In this document: piece by piece, positions 1-10,798 of the stretch
Position numbering within the stretch: position 1 is the first letter of the stretch
How the letters are laid out: every line of letters starts with the position of its first letter
Source: Auricularia sp. M13
Lineage: Eukaryota > Basidiomycota > Agaricomycetes > Auriculariales > Auriculariaceae
Reading direction: 5' to 3'
Length of the DNA: 64,000 bases
NCBI GenBank assembly: GCA_037042915.1
Contig: CM073199.1
Coordinates: forward strand, 1,178,001 to 1,242,000
Program-made: the position numbers and the translations under genes
Notes under the pieces: generated by a model
What the model was told of the DNA's origin: nothing
Seen by the model: only the letters and a program-made list of their open reading frames with translations
Database searches by the model: none

Positions 1-173
1 CAGCGCTCAAGCTGAAAGAACTACGGCGGCCTTTAGTAAGGAAAGGCTCAGGGGTTACGAGCTGCATACCTGCCGCGACGCTGCCGTTCGTTCTGAATGG
101 TGCTCTCCAGCGCACGAAGGACGGCGGTGATATTGGTTGATGCCGCCATTGCCACCTCGTCTCCGTGCGGCAT
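1..173 (-). CDS. 5' end of an unrecognised protein gene, cut by the left window edge
   Basis: A minus-strand ATG at 173 opens a 104-nt exon (173-70) that begins MPHGDEVAMAASTNITAV and ends in a GTATGC donor. A 58-nt intron (69-12) with a TTTCAG acceptor leads into a second exon running off the window at position 1. The frame is kept (phase 2). A TATAAT-like stretch lies about 25 bp upstream of the ATG. The second methionine (MAAST...) is an alternative start. The peptide is polar with an amphipathic stretch, and I recognise no family. The evidence is the splice grammar plus an open, protein-like reading. Confidence 0.55.
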
Positions 174-454
174 GACGAATGTGGATGGTATGATTATATG
201 GTGTAAAATGTACGGTGTGAAGGAGAAGTTGATGGCGGACTTTCAGCACGCTTCTCCGCGGCGCACGTGACGCCGCGCAGCCCATTCCTCCCGATTACCA
301 CGGTGCACGCGGTCTGTTCTATTCGACGACACTACTACGTTTGCCATTTCATTATGTCAGTACAAAATCGGAGCCGTCAATATAGTTGTTGGCAATGCGT
401 GCCACTCTTACTTACTGTACGCCGCTACGCTGGCAACGAACAAAGTTGACCGAA

Positions 455-835
455 ATAAGAAAAAGAGAGAGGGGGAGTCCGTCATCGGACGCTCTGGCCG
501 TCACTGCTTGTGGCAGATAGTAGGCCAGTCGCAAGAAGAAAAAGAGAGAGGGGGAGTCCGTCATCGGACGCTCTGGCCGTCACTGCTTATCAGGCAGATA
601 GTAGGCCAGTCGCAAGTCCTCAGGAGTCGGGGGCGGACCTCCGATCCACTCGGGGATCGAATTTTGCTGGGCCCGCTCCCCTGTCGCCATCCAGGAAAGA
701 GTGGTTTGAGTTGGGGTCGAACCCTCGTCCTTGACAGGTCCCCCCAACGGGTCTTGTCACTTACCCACTCGGTTACCCGAGTGGGCGGTCATACCTGCGA
801 ACTGAGGAATATGAGCCTTACCCGCCGCTCCGCTG
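455..835 (-). repeat. tRNA-derived SINE-like element with a duplicated 3' part
   Basis: Read on the minus strand, a box A-like TAACCGAGTGG (775-765) is followed 41 nt later by a box B-like GGTTCGACCCC (723-713). This order and spacing is that of an internal RNA polymerase III promoter and resembles a Ser/Leu tRNA head. The downstream body ends near 455 in a pyrimidine-rich tail. About 75 bp of the body (roughly 462-536 and 539-615) is present twice in tandem with near identity. A decayed tRNA gene is the alternative, but the D, anticodon and acceptor stems do not fold well by eye. No target-site duplication was identified. Confidence 0.4.
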
Positions 836-1092
836 CGTGAGTCAGGCAGACCTTAGGACTCACCTCGATTCATAGTTAACTCTTCAAAGGTCTTTTGCTC
901 TGCGTAATGGCCTGTACGTTGCCCAAGGATGATGAGCATCGGAGTTGCTCTCAGGACGTCCGCGGACGAGCCAGAACCAGCTGAATCGTCTCGCTCTGCA
1001 ACGCAGTCAACGCAAGGCTCAATCATACCTAAATCCAGTTGCGGTGCATTCGACCATAATTGAAGGTGCTCGCAAGACGACGGTCTCTCCAT
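773..1092 (-). CDS. small hypothetical protein, two exons
   Basis: The ATG at 1092 opens an exon (1092-864) that ends in a GTGAGT donor. A 62-nt intron (863-802) with a CCTCAG acceptor leads to a short last exon stopping at 773. The product is about 85 aa, begins MERPSSCEHLQLW and is not recognised. Its last codons overlap the tRNA-like box A of the neighbouring repeat, so the terminal exon may be wrong. It sits tail-side of LeuRS in the same orientation, with about 340 bp between them holding nothing else I can name. Confidence 0.3.
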
Positions 1093-1434
1093 CACGGTCA
1101 GCCATTTAATTTTTATGTAGTCTGCTCCAAACGTGAAGGTGTGCTAGACATACCAAGCAAGTCATACGTGAGATATTGTGCATGCAAGCGCGAGCCGAGC
1201 GAGCCCTTGAAAGCACAGAAGCTGACGGGGAGAAGGAGCAACGCGACTTCACACTCCGCAGCCCGTTCTCATGCGGCAAAAATCGTCCCTCAGAACATGA
1301 TGCAAGCCTTCAGGCCGAATAGTGCGCGACAGTCTGCGGAACCGCACACCCGCAGTCAAGTTAGCGATAACATCATACAATACGGCTCCAGGTCCGCGCG
1401 CGTGCCATTACAGTAGTCATCTAAAGATATAGAT

Positions 1435-4400
1435 CTACACATTCCTAAACTCGTATGCTGGACTTCCCGGCTCTGCGTTTTCCATGATAGACGCGGTGTA
1501 CCCCGGCTCTCCTGCATGGTTGCGTGCTTCCTCCACAGTTTCCACGCTAACTTCCAGCAGGTTCAGATGGCGCTTGACGTACGGTATCAACTCCTTCAGG
1601 ACGTCGACTTCAGAGAACAGCAGCTTGCGCTGGAACGCAGCCTTGGCACCAATCTGCGTGATGCGTTTCTGCGGAACGTTATTTAGCAACGACTCAGGAT
1701 GGAGGAAGATGTAGGTAAACCGACCTTGAATAGCTGCACGAACGGCATGACCTTCTTGTCCTTCATGAGCCCGGCCTTCGTCAGGCTCTCGCGCACTTTG
1801 ACGTCGTCGACGCTGCCCGTCGCGGCGTCGTAATGCTCGCGGACGACGTCGACGGCCTGCTCCTGCCACGCGGGGAACGACGACGCGACGTACATCCGGA
1901 TGGCCTTGGGCTTGCTCGGGTCGAAGCGTGCCGTGGAGCCGCCCTTGCCGCCCTTGGCCTTCTGCAGCGCCTTCTGCGCGGCGCCCTCCGCCTCGCGCAG
2001 CGAGCGCACCGTCGTGCGCAGGTACTGCCCGGCCTCGAGGATCGTGCGGTCCGCCTGCGGCGCGTCGGGCCACAGCGCGTGCTGCACTGTCTTCGGCTCG
2101 TTCAGCACCGTCGTCCAGATGTGCTCTGCGAAGTGCGGCATGATGGGCAGTACGAGCAGCGCCTGCGTCCGCACCCAGCGCAGCACCAGCTCCGCGTGCA
2201 TGCCGCCCACATCCTGCGTCACGTCGCGGTACCAGTCGCGCGACATCTGGTACTCGAAGAAGCCCGTCTTCAGCGCGTCCTTGTAGAACGTCCTGGCGAA
2301 ATACTATGTTAGCCCTGCGTAACATTAGTGATAACGAAATCGAACTTACGCCTCGTAGTGCTGCTTTGTGAGGTTGATGAACTCGTTCATCTCCTCCTCA
2401 AACACGCGGTCGTGGAAGTTCTTCTGTCCCGTGCGCATCTTAGGCGCATCCGCGACGACCTCCTTGCACCACTCAATGAGCGTGTAGATGCGCAGAATCG
2501 ACGCATTCGCATTCTTCTCGTCAAAGTTGGCGTCCTCAATCGAGTCTCCAGCGTCAGCAAGCACCAGCCGCGCGGGGTCGGCGCCGAACTTCTCGATGAC
2601 CTGGCGCAGCGTGAGGAAGTTGCCCTTGCTCTTGGACATCTTCGAGCCGTTGATCGTCAGGTGGCCGTTCGCGCGGAAGCTGCGCGGCCAGTGCTTGCGC
2701 TTGAAGATCGCGGCGTGGTTGTACAGGCAGAACGTCAGGTGGTTCGGGATGAGGTCCTTGCCCGACGAGCGGATGTCCATCGGGTACCAGTACTCGAACT
2801 CCCACTTCAGCGCGTCCGCCTTCTCTTTCGCAAGAGGCGCGTTCGCAGGCCACGGTCCGTCGACGAAGATGTACTCCCAGACCTCGTCTGTCAACTGGTC
2901 CGGCGTCACGCCCAGCGGGCCCGTTTTGCTGCCGTCAAACTCGCCACCTGCGCGTGTCCGTTAATATGCAACAATTCGCTAAGAAATGAAATAGACGCGC
3001 CTTGCAGCAGGTACGCGACGGTGTAGTACGACATGTAGATAGTCGAGTCGCTCAGACTCTCGACGAGGAAATGGTGGTCCCACGGGAGCTTGGATCCCAA
3101 GCCGTATGTCCGCGCGCACGCCCACTGGTTCAGCCAGTCGAGGACGGCCTGGAAGTTATGCCGCGTCTCGGGGACGTATGTCTCCAACTGCCCCAGGAGC
3201 CTACAATAATTCATACGCCCGTCAGCTATGGTGCGGTCGAACAGAATGAAATAAAGAAATCACGCACTCTTCAGTGAGCTTCTTCCACTCCGGTTCGCCG
3301 TAGTCGAGGTACCACTGGTCCATGAGCGCGACGCAGCACTCGTCCCCGCTGCGGGAGACGACGAGGCCCTCCGGCTCGGCGTAGGGGAACGCGAGGCCGG
3401 CCGCAATCATCTGGTCGCGCACCTTGGGCTTCGCGTCCTGCACGCTCTCGCCCTTGAAGTCACCAACAGACATAACGCCTGAGTAGAAGCCCTCCTTGTA
3501 CGCGAGCGCTTTCGCCTCTGCGAGCTGCTTCACGTCCTTTTGCGAGTGGATCTTCAGCTGAGCAATGATTGCTGGCGCTGTCATCTCGCCGTACGTCGGC
3601 GTTGACAGCACGGGCACCGGGTCCAGCGCCGCCCATTCTGGCTGGATTTTGTAGAACTCGGGCTTCTTGCGCAAGTCCATCAGCGTTTGGTAGTCGTCGG
3701 GCGAATCGGACGGGACGGAGGTCACGACGCCCGTTCCCTGCGATGCGCATTCAGTCTCTCAGGAAGAATGTAACATGAATAGCGATATATGTACCTTGTT
3801 TTCGAGTACATTCTCCATGGGCAGAACGTACACCTCCGGGTAGATGGAGAACGGCGCCTTGACCTTGGTGCCAACGAGCAGGTCGCCCTTGATCTCCGCG
3901 ATCTGCTTCACCTCGCCGGCAGCCGCGAACGTGCCCTGGAATGCCATATTGCGCGCGGCGCGGTACGTGCACACGAAGACCTCCTTGTCGTTCACTGTGA
4001 ACACGCCGTAGGTGATGTTCGTGCCGACGAAGCAGTTCGTCTGGCCGAACATCGTCTCCGGGCGCAGCGTCGCGGCGACGAGGAACGCCTTCGAGTCGCC
4101 GATGGCGGCCTTGACCTGCGCGGCGGCCGCGGGCGCCCACTCGACGACCTCGAGCTTCAGGCCAGTATACTCCTGCGGGTTGAGCGCCTCGCCCTCAGAG
4201 CGGTCGTGGTCCATGCACGGCTGGCCGTCCTTCGGGCTGTAGATCGTGTACCGCTTGCCGAACTTGATCTTGTTCATGGCGCGCAGCTTGTTGATCTGCC
4301 AGCGGACGAACGAGTCGAAGTACGGGTTCTTGTCCGTCGTAATGAACTGCCGCCGCCAGTCGACGCGCGCGCCGAACGCGATCTGGTCGTTCTATCGTCC

Positions 4401-5167
4401 GCATTAGGATATCTCCATGAACAGAAAGCGCGAACGCAAGCGCGCCTTGGTGATGACTGGGTAGTACTGCATCCAGTGGTACGGGTCAGCGAATTTCTTG
4501 ATCTCGTCGCGCGGGATGCCCATGCTCTCCATGATCTCGAACTGGTACTTCAGGCCGGTCGACTTGGCCGCTACCTTGCCCTTCTTCGCCTTGTCGACCG
4601 CGCCGGAGGTGGACGCAGCAGCAGCAGCGGCCGGCGCTTCCTCCTCCTGCACCTGTCCATGGCGCTCGAAGTTTTCGCCAAACAGCTCCATCTCGCGGAT
4701 GAGCTTGTCCGCGGAGGCCTTGTACAGCAATAATGAGCATCCATTCAACCTAGTCGCACGGAGATTGTGGGGGCAGCACCTTGATAGGCAGGCCCGTGCA
4801 GTGGTAGCCGACGGGGAAGAGGGCGCGCTTGCCGAGCATGCGCTGGAAGCCCGCGTTGAACTCGATTTTGGAGATGGAGAAGGCGTGGCCGGCGTGCAGC
4901 GAGCCGTTCATGTACGCGAACGGCACGGTGCCCATCCACTTGGGCTCGCGCGCGCGCACGTCGTCGACGCTGGCGGCCCCATCGGCCGGCCGCGGCGGCG
5001 CGTCGACCTCGAAGACGTGCTCGGCCTGCCACCGCGCCTGGTATTTCTTCTCCAGATCCCGCAGGAAATCGCGCTTGCCCGTCTGGGTGTATGCGCATGG
5101 TCAGATCGCGCGCAAGGACGGGGACTGGGCAGCGTGCCTGGACGAGATCTATCGTGGCGCCCGACAT
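1435..5167 (-). CDS. cytosolic leucyl-tRNA synthetase
   Basis: Class Ia synthetase that charges tRNA-Leu with leucine in cytosolic translation. Nine exons: 5167-5138, 5082-4780, 4718-4446, 4391-3795, 3737-3268, 3200-3001, 2947-2350, 2292-1725, 1668-1435. All junctions keep frame, and the product is 1,090 aa, the length I recall for the yeast cytosolic enzyme. The HIGH-type signature [10 protein letters not shown] is near residues 67-76 and SKMSKS is near residue 728. Between them lies the CP1 editing domain with [13 protein letters not shown] and [16 protein letters not shown]. The C-terminus PAYEFRNV matches the family. Introns 5137-5083, 4445-4392 and 3000-2948 begin with GC instead of GT. 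For the middle one, the GC site restores exactly the ten residues yeast has between YFP and GAR; for the last, no GT donor gives the right phase. For the first, an alternative GT donor would give a short 43-nt intron. No mitochondrial targeting peptide is seen. The ORFs antisense to these exons are shadows. Confidence 0.97.
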
Positions 5168-5876
5168 GCTGGTTGAGAGGCTGGATCGGAGGCGGATGCC
5201 TAGCGTGCGTGTGCGCAGGGGACGGAGGCGCGAGAAGAGAGTCAGTTTGCAAGGCCGCGGTGGCGGCAGTTTTTTTGTGGCAGAGTGTCGAGTCACGGGT
5301 TGTCACACCGCGATTTTCCAAGATAGCAGGACTAGGTACGTAGGTACACCTCTGAAGAGCAGGGGTTATATGCACTTGAAATTGTGCTATGGTTGTGCTT
5401 GCCTTCCTGCTGTTCTTGACGATCTCATCTTGCACATGTCTGGAATGAACACTTTCAGACAGATATACGGTGCAAATTGCAAGATGGAAATGTGGAAAAG
5501 TGATAATGATATACATGCAAAGCAAGTGCAGAGATGACACGAGAAAAGACGAGACGAGAGCGACAATGGAACTGACGCCAGGGTACTTCTATCCTATGGA
5601 TACGGAGGGCGAGCATACGGGAGATCTATCTGACAGACACAGCGTGGAGACAACGGAGAACCGGAGAACGATGGAAGCAGAGCAATGTACGGCAATGGGA
5701 AAGCAGGGAGATGTATGACAATGGGGAAGCACAGGAATCTGACCCACACCGATGGGAAAGCGAACGAGAGAGGAAAGCATGCGAGATTGAATGACGATAG
5801 GGGTGGACGAAGAGAGGAGGCACGGAGGTGGCACGGAAACGGCGTGGCGTGGGTTGCACGAGTATTTCAACTCGAC
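5168..5876. other. gene-free spacer with a purine-rich tract
   Basis: This is the LeuRS upstream region and the 3' flank of the next gene. From about 5520 to 5840 the plus strand is strongly purine-biased, with loose repetition of GCAATGGGAAAGCA-like motifs. No convincing reading frame is seen. Confidence 0.5.
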
Positions 5877-7622
5877 TCACGCGCTCGCGGCACCATCGTC
5901 CTTGTCCTCGCACCCGCGCCTCGCGTCCTTATGCTCGTGGAATTTGTGCGCACGGGCGCCGCCGCGCGTGCCGCGGCTCGTCTTGCTGCTGCCCGCCGAC
6001 GCCAGCGTCGTGTTGCTGCTGCTAGGGGTGGCAGACTTCAAAGCCCAGAGCGGGGGCAGGAACCCAGTAGTCTCAAATGGCACGAACGAGGCCGTGGACG
6101 TCGACGCCGACGAGCGCGCTGTGGCGCCAAAGTTGAAGACCACTGCGGGCTGGCGCATCAACCCGTTGACGCCCTCGGTAGCTGCTGACGAAGATGGTAC
6201 GCCAAAGTCGATGATGGTTGGCGCTTCCCGCAGGAGGGCGGGTTGCGCGGCGGCGGACGGGGCGGACGACGACGCGCTGGCGTTGTCGATGACCAGGGTG
6301 GATTGGCGGGAAAGAGGAATCGCGCGCGCCGCCGCGGTGGTGGACGAGGCTGTGGCCGCCGGTTGGGCAGCAGGCTGGCGCGCGAGGGCCGACCCATCCT
6401 TGCCAGGTGCGTCGAACGCCGAAGTCTTCATAACCATAGCCTTCAGATCCTGGTTCCCGACAACGAATGGCAGGGGCGCTGGAGGCGGGCACTGTCGTTT
6501 GGAATCAGCATTAAGCACGAAACAGATGGGAAGCAGAGCACGTACCTTCGATAGCGTTGCCTTCAATTTCTTGGATTTCCGCGCCGCGCTCGTGGCGGCG
6601 GTCGCGGTCAGGTCGAATTTGGTCGGCGCCGTGGCGCCAGTAGATGTCTTGCGGACAGGCTTGCCTGCGATCGGACGCTCTGCTGTGCGCGACTGCGACG
6701 GCCCATTCGTCGCGACCCGGCGCCGCTTCAAGCCGCGCGCCTCGCCCTCGTCCTCGGCGACGACGCGCTTGCGCTTCGTCAGCACTGCGACGACCTCGGC
6801 GGCGAGTCGGACCAGCGCCACGGTGAGGGATGGGCTGTCGTCGTCCGTAGCGAGGTTGGTCTGCGCCTCAGCCGGAGCGTCGTCTAACTCCTCAGGGAAG
6901 GCCCCAGGCATTGAGGGGACGACATCGGCGGGAGTGGTCGTTGTGGCGGCGATGGGGGCAACAGGAGCGGCGGCCGCGACAGAAACGGGGGCGGGGAGCG
7001 GCGCCTGCGAGGCAGCGAGTGCACGCGCCGCCGCAACGGCGTAGGCGGCGGCATACTTGGCCGCGCCCTTGAGCTTCGTGACGCGCTCCTTGACGCGGCG
7101 CAGGTCGTAGCGAGCCCTAAACCGCCTGGCCAGCTTCTTTTCGGTTTTGGTGAGCGGCGTCTCATCGACCTTGCCGTTGGTCACGGCGTGCTGCTTCTTG
7201 ATGCCCTTCATCGTCTTGAACTTCTGCCAGTCGACGGGCCCAGTAATGACCAGGGCCCTCTTGTCGACGCGCTTCTTCTCCCGCTTGGGCATTGGGATGG
7301 GGTCCATGCTGCCCCACTTGGTCTTGGTGAAGTGGTTCGAGTAGTAGAAGCTCTTGGGCATCCTGGGCGGCTCTGAAAGCCCGACCGCGGCGGCATAGCC
7401 AGGCCACGCGCGCAGGTCGAGGTACGTCGCGGTGCGCCGCATTGGCGCGCCGCGGCGGGGAACAGACGGGGCACAGGCAACGAAGGCGTCGACGGGCGCG
7501 TCCGACTCGGCGGTGGTTGGCGGCATGGCGGCTTGCTCGACGGTGGCAGGCGCGGAGGCAGCGGGCGCAACGGCGGCAGAGGGCGCGAGGGCAGCAGGAG
7601 CAGTCGACGTGCTGGCGCTCAT
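5877..7622 (-). CDS. Ala-rich basic protein of unknown function, probably nuclear
   Basis: The first true ATG is at 7622 (MSASTSTAPAALAPSAA); the frame is open further upstream only through non-ATG codons. A 54-nt in-frame intron (6545-6492, GTACGT...ACAG) is probable, giving about 563 aa. If it were retained, the frame would stay open and the protein would be 18 aa longer. The chain is low-complexity Ala/Pro/Ser with a conserved-looking middle: YYSNHFTKTKWGSMDP, then basic clusters (KREKKRVDKR near residue 115, a long Lys/Arg stretch near 160-185, and KRKR near 283). These suggest nuclear localisation or nucleic-acid binding, which is inference. A TATA box lies about 50 bp upstream. No family recognised. 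Confidence 0.75.
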   Translation of the reverse strand: MSASTSTAPAALAPSAAVAPAASAPATVEQAAMPPTTAESDAPVDAFVACAPSVPRRGAPMRRTATYLDLRAWPGYAAAVGLSEPPRMPKSFYYSNHFTKTKWGSMDPIPMPKREKKRVDKRALVITGPVDWQKFKTMKGIKKQHAVTNGKVDETPLTKTEKKLARRFRARYDLRRVKERVTKLKGAAKYAAAYAVAAARALAASQAPLPAPVSVAAAAPVAPIAATTTTPADVVPSMPGAFPEELDDAPAEAQTNLATDDDSPSLTVALVRLAAEVVAVLTKRKRVVAEDEGEARGLKRRRVATNGPSQSRTAERPIAGKPVRKTSTGATAPTKFDLTATAATSAARKSKKLKATLSKVRALLPICFVLNADSKRQCPPPAPLPFVVGNQDLKAMVMKTSAFDAPGKDGSALARQPAAQPAATASSTTAAARAIPLSRQSTLVIDNASASSSAPSAAAQPALLREAPTIIDFGVPSSSAATEGVNGLMRQPAVVFNFGATARSSASTSTASFVPFETTGFLPPLWALKSATPSSSNTTLASAGSSKTSRGTRGGARAHKFHEHKDARRGCEDKDDGAASA

Positions 7623-7670
7623 GATAGCAACTGGAGAAAAGATGTGCGCCACCCGGTGCGGAGCCCCAAT

Positions 7671-7678
7671 TTATATCC
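7671..7678 (-). promoter_or_regulatory. TATA box of the Ala-rich gene
   Basis: On the minus strand it reads GATATAAA, about 50 bp upstream of the ATG at 7622. Similar spacing is seen at other genes in the window, and it supports 7622 as the start. Confidence 0.5.
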
Positions 7679-7699
7679 CGGCCGGCTTTAACCGCTCCG

Positions 7700-10073
7700 G
7701 TCCGACAGCCGACCCTGTGTTGTTGCATGTTTGGCTCGCGTTCATCACGTGCCTCCTGCCAACGGCCAGCGGCTGGTTGCCGGCAGCAGTGGAACGACGC
7801 AGAAAAAGACTTCCAGCTATGTTCAAAACGATAGACCCCTCCTTCATTTCCCAGAAGGATGACGTCATCTACTCTGCCGCTGTTCTATTGTCCTCGCCTT
7901 CTGTTACTCAGCGCTCAGCTCTTGGCACTGCCTTGCCACCTGCGCTCCCTGAGTCCCTCAGCGCGTCGCGCAGCCGATCATCGGCCTACTACACGACGCA
8001 CGTGGATAAACGCAACAATAATTGGTTTAATATTGAAGCCAAGTCTCGACATTAGATTTCATTTGCAGCGTTACCCTCCCACGCCGATTGAAGATTATAA
8101 CGCATCGCAGGAGCAGCTCCTCAATTGCCGTCGGCATCGTTGGCCCCAGATGCCATTCTAGCCATATTTTGAGCCGTTGAGCGAGAGTCTCTTCCATGCA
8201 CCGTTTCCTGTGCAAACCTATGGTGACGACACTGACTCGGAGGACGGTTGTCTCATACACTTTCAATCAAATTCTCGGTCATTGTAGTGCCCGTTCCTAG
8301 CACAGCGGGGGATCTCGGATTTTGCGACTATAGCTGAATAGGTCGAACTTTCCGAGACCGGGTCAATTCCGAATTCAAATGTTCCGGTGGGCGCAGAAGC
8401 TCAACTATTAGATCGTGTTCCAATGTACGGGATGTTTCAAGTTGTAAATGCCACAATCGAGCAGAGCTTGAAGAATCCGACATTTAGAGGCCTGAGGAAT
8501 TCGGTATTTTACTCCGGTGGAAGTGGGCGCATTTTCGGACTCGAAGCTCTGTTAATCGTTCCATGTGCGGAAAAGTTTGGTGGTTTGCATTCTCAAAAGC
8601 GCGAGTTTAGCGCCTGGCGTAGAAGACTGCATCCGGCGGGGCTCGAAAAAGACGAGAACTGGCCAGACAGCGGAAAGAAAACATGTTCCGTCCAGAAAAA
8701 GTCAATCTGTTGCCTGCGATCGTGACGTCATGGATTTTCCCGGTTGCAATACGCAGGCTTCCTGCTGGTCCGGAAAATGCGCGATCTACCGGCGATGGTA
8801 GAACATTGGATAGTCTTGTACGGGAAAGGCATGTCTTTTCAGGCAGGAGAACCTTGTCATGTCCCAGCATCGAGAGCTGCAAGAATTTCAGACAAGGAAT
8901 ATTCAGCATCCAGCGGCGCTCGGAAAATTTGCCTTGTAGCCACAAGGACAAGTCAAGGTTTTGCGAACTGTCACCGACCACAGTCACCGACCACAGTCAC
9001 CTACCACCGTAACCCACCACAGTCACAGTCCCTGGCACCGTCACTGCCCACCGTCACCGACACGTCAAGGTCCGCGCAACGTAATCAGTGCCCTCGCGCC
9101 AGCCGTCCTCTGTCGGCGTGCCCCATAACGCTCGGTGAACTCGGACATCCTGAGCCGGACAATCCAGTCCGCGCTGCGCTTGCACTTCACCCAGTCGGGC
9201 AGCAGCAGGGCGCGCTCTGCGCCCGTATGCGCCTCTTGGAATTAATAACATAAATGAGCGCACCGTAGATCAGCGCTATGGCTCTGTGCGTAGCGGTGCA
9301 CGAGCAGGTGAACGCGGGCGGTCTGGTCGTAGGCGGAGGAAGACAATGTCGTGTCAACTCCGACCCGTCAGCTTATGGAGTACGCTACCGCAACAATTTT
9401 CTAGATGTATTTTGTTCAACTAGGTTCACTACATGGAGAAAAGGATTTATAAGGCAAGACTATTCATCATTGAGACAATTGAGGCCCGGCTCGCTGTTCG
9501 ATCGTCAGAGAGTGAACCGTGATCGAACCCAAAATCAGATTAACAATGCCGCTGCGAGCGGAAGCCGCCTCCTGCAGAACATTTCAATGAGTCTCATAGT
9601 GCATCACATGTGCACAAGTTACACGTACAAGGAGTTGCGTCGCCGAAGCGCGTCGCTCAACGGGGTTTGCAGCAGTCCCCAAATCGCGACCTAGCGGCTC
9701 TGAAGTGCGGATCGCCTATGAGTCGCAGGCGTCAGCAAGCATGCTCAGTTTGAGAATCTGGATACGCACGCGAGAATGCGGAATCGACGCGCTGCTTTCC
9801 ATGGTGTCGTCGCGTCGGCTGGCGTCGCGATTGGGGCGGTTTGTGGCAAATGGCGCCTGAGGTGCATGGCCAGTAAGTATTTGATGAACGGCGATTGGAT
9901 TGCTTACTCGGCCGCCCTCAATATCCCGTCTCCTGACGCTCGATCCAGTCGCTTGTTGCGCCGCGGCGCTGCCGATGTCCCTCTGTTCGAGGGTGTCAGT
10001 CGTGACAGGTGGCAGAGGAGAACAGAAGAGGAAGCGCCTCATTGAAGTGCGGAATCAATCTTGCAAGCTCAGG
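7700..10073. other. mostly gene-free region with a degenerate short tandem repeat
   Basis: No gene could be built here. At about 8968-9065 the plus strand repeats variants of CACAGTCACCGAC about six times with drift. On the minus strand, 9235-9070 gives a protein-like stretch (LLPDWVKCKRSADWIVRL) without a start or clear splice sites, possibly an exon remnant. The rest shows no structure I can support. Confidence 0.4.
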
Positions 10074-10603
10074 CTATTGGGAAAATAATGAGGGATAGGC
10101 AACGAGACAACGCGAGTGGAAGCGTACGAAGAGACGAGCGCCATTTCCCTCACGAAAGACGCGGACAAAGGACATCGTTCGGAATGCATTCATGATACAT
10201 GGGTCGAAAGTGCGAGCCTCATTAGATTTGAGATATGCGAACCAAAGCCGTGCGTCGTCCATGCCGACGCGGGGAAACGTATTCCGTATGAAGGCGAGTG
10301 CAGCGTCGTTGCCTTGTTCTTCGGCGCAGCGCAGGACCTGGCGACCAAAGGCCTCATATGGCCAGGGTCCTCGAGGCCGCATGGTCGAGTCGTCATTCGA
10401 CTCGGAGCTGCGCGGAGGGCTCTGATATTGACATGAGACGGGGGCAAAATCAAACGTATCACGTGACATACCGAAGGCTCAGGGTCATGATCATCATCGA
10501 CAGCGAAAGATTCTTCCATGGAAAGCGCCGGTTTGAGCGGGTCGCACAGAAAACCGGGAGGCATCGGCGTCTGAGCATTTATGGGGTCGCGGCTTAGAAG
10601 CAT
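10074..10603 (-). CDS. hypothetical protein, at least two exons
   Basis: The ATG at 10603 (MLLSRDPINAQTPMPPG) opens an exon ending in a GTATGT donor after an acidic stretch (VDDDHDPEPS). An intron of about 50 nt ends in TATCAG, and the second exon reads SPPRSSESNDD and then WPYEAFGRQVLRCAEEQGND, a helical and protein-like sequence. The terminal part after MNAFRTMSF is uncertain and may contain another intron. The protein would be about 150 aa, family unknown. It is divergently placed relative to the gene starting at 10799. Confidence 0.45.
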
Positions 10604-10738
10604 ACCATGGTCAGCGCGCAACACAGGAGGCAGCGCAATCAAGGTTGCCGGCTTTAACCGACTGCCTGGTGAGCGCAGTCGCTGTGGTGCGCGCTGCCGC
10701 TACAAGGGCGTGCAGAACACTTCACGATCACCTCTGGG

Positions 10739-10744
10739 CTATAA
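10739..10744 (+). promoter_or_regulatory. TATA-like box
   Basis: TATAAG lies 55-60 bp upstream of the ATG at 10799. It argues against the in-frame ATG at 10747 being used. Confidence 0.35.
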
Positions 10745-10798
10745 GAATGGGGGACAGTGCTGGATCTTCCGGCCAATTAGCCAGCTCGAGTGGCAGCG

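Noticed and set aside
3789-4733. 314-codon plus-strand frame opposite LeuRS
   Set aside because: It is antisense to clearly conserved LeuRS exons; GC-rich third positions keep the opposite frame open.
7623-7652. Extension of the Ala-rich gene to 7652
   Set aside because: The codon there is GTG, not ATG. The TATA box and the ATG at 7622 fit the start spacing of other genes in this window.
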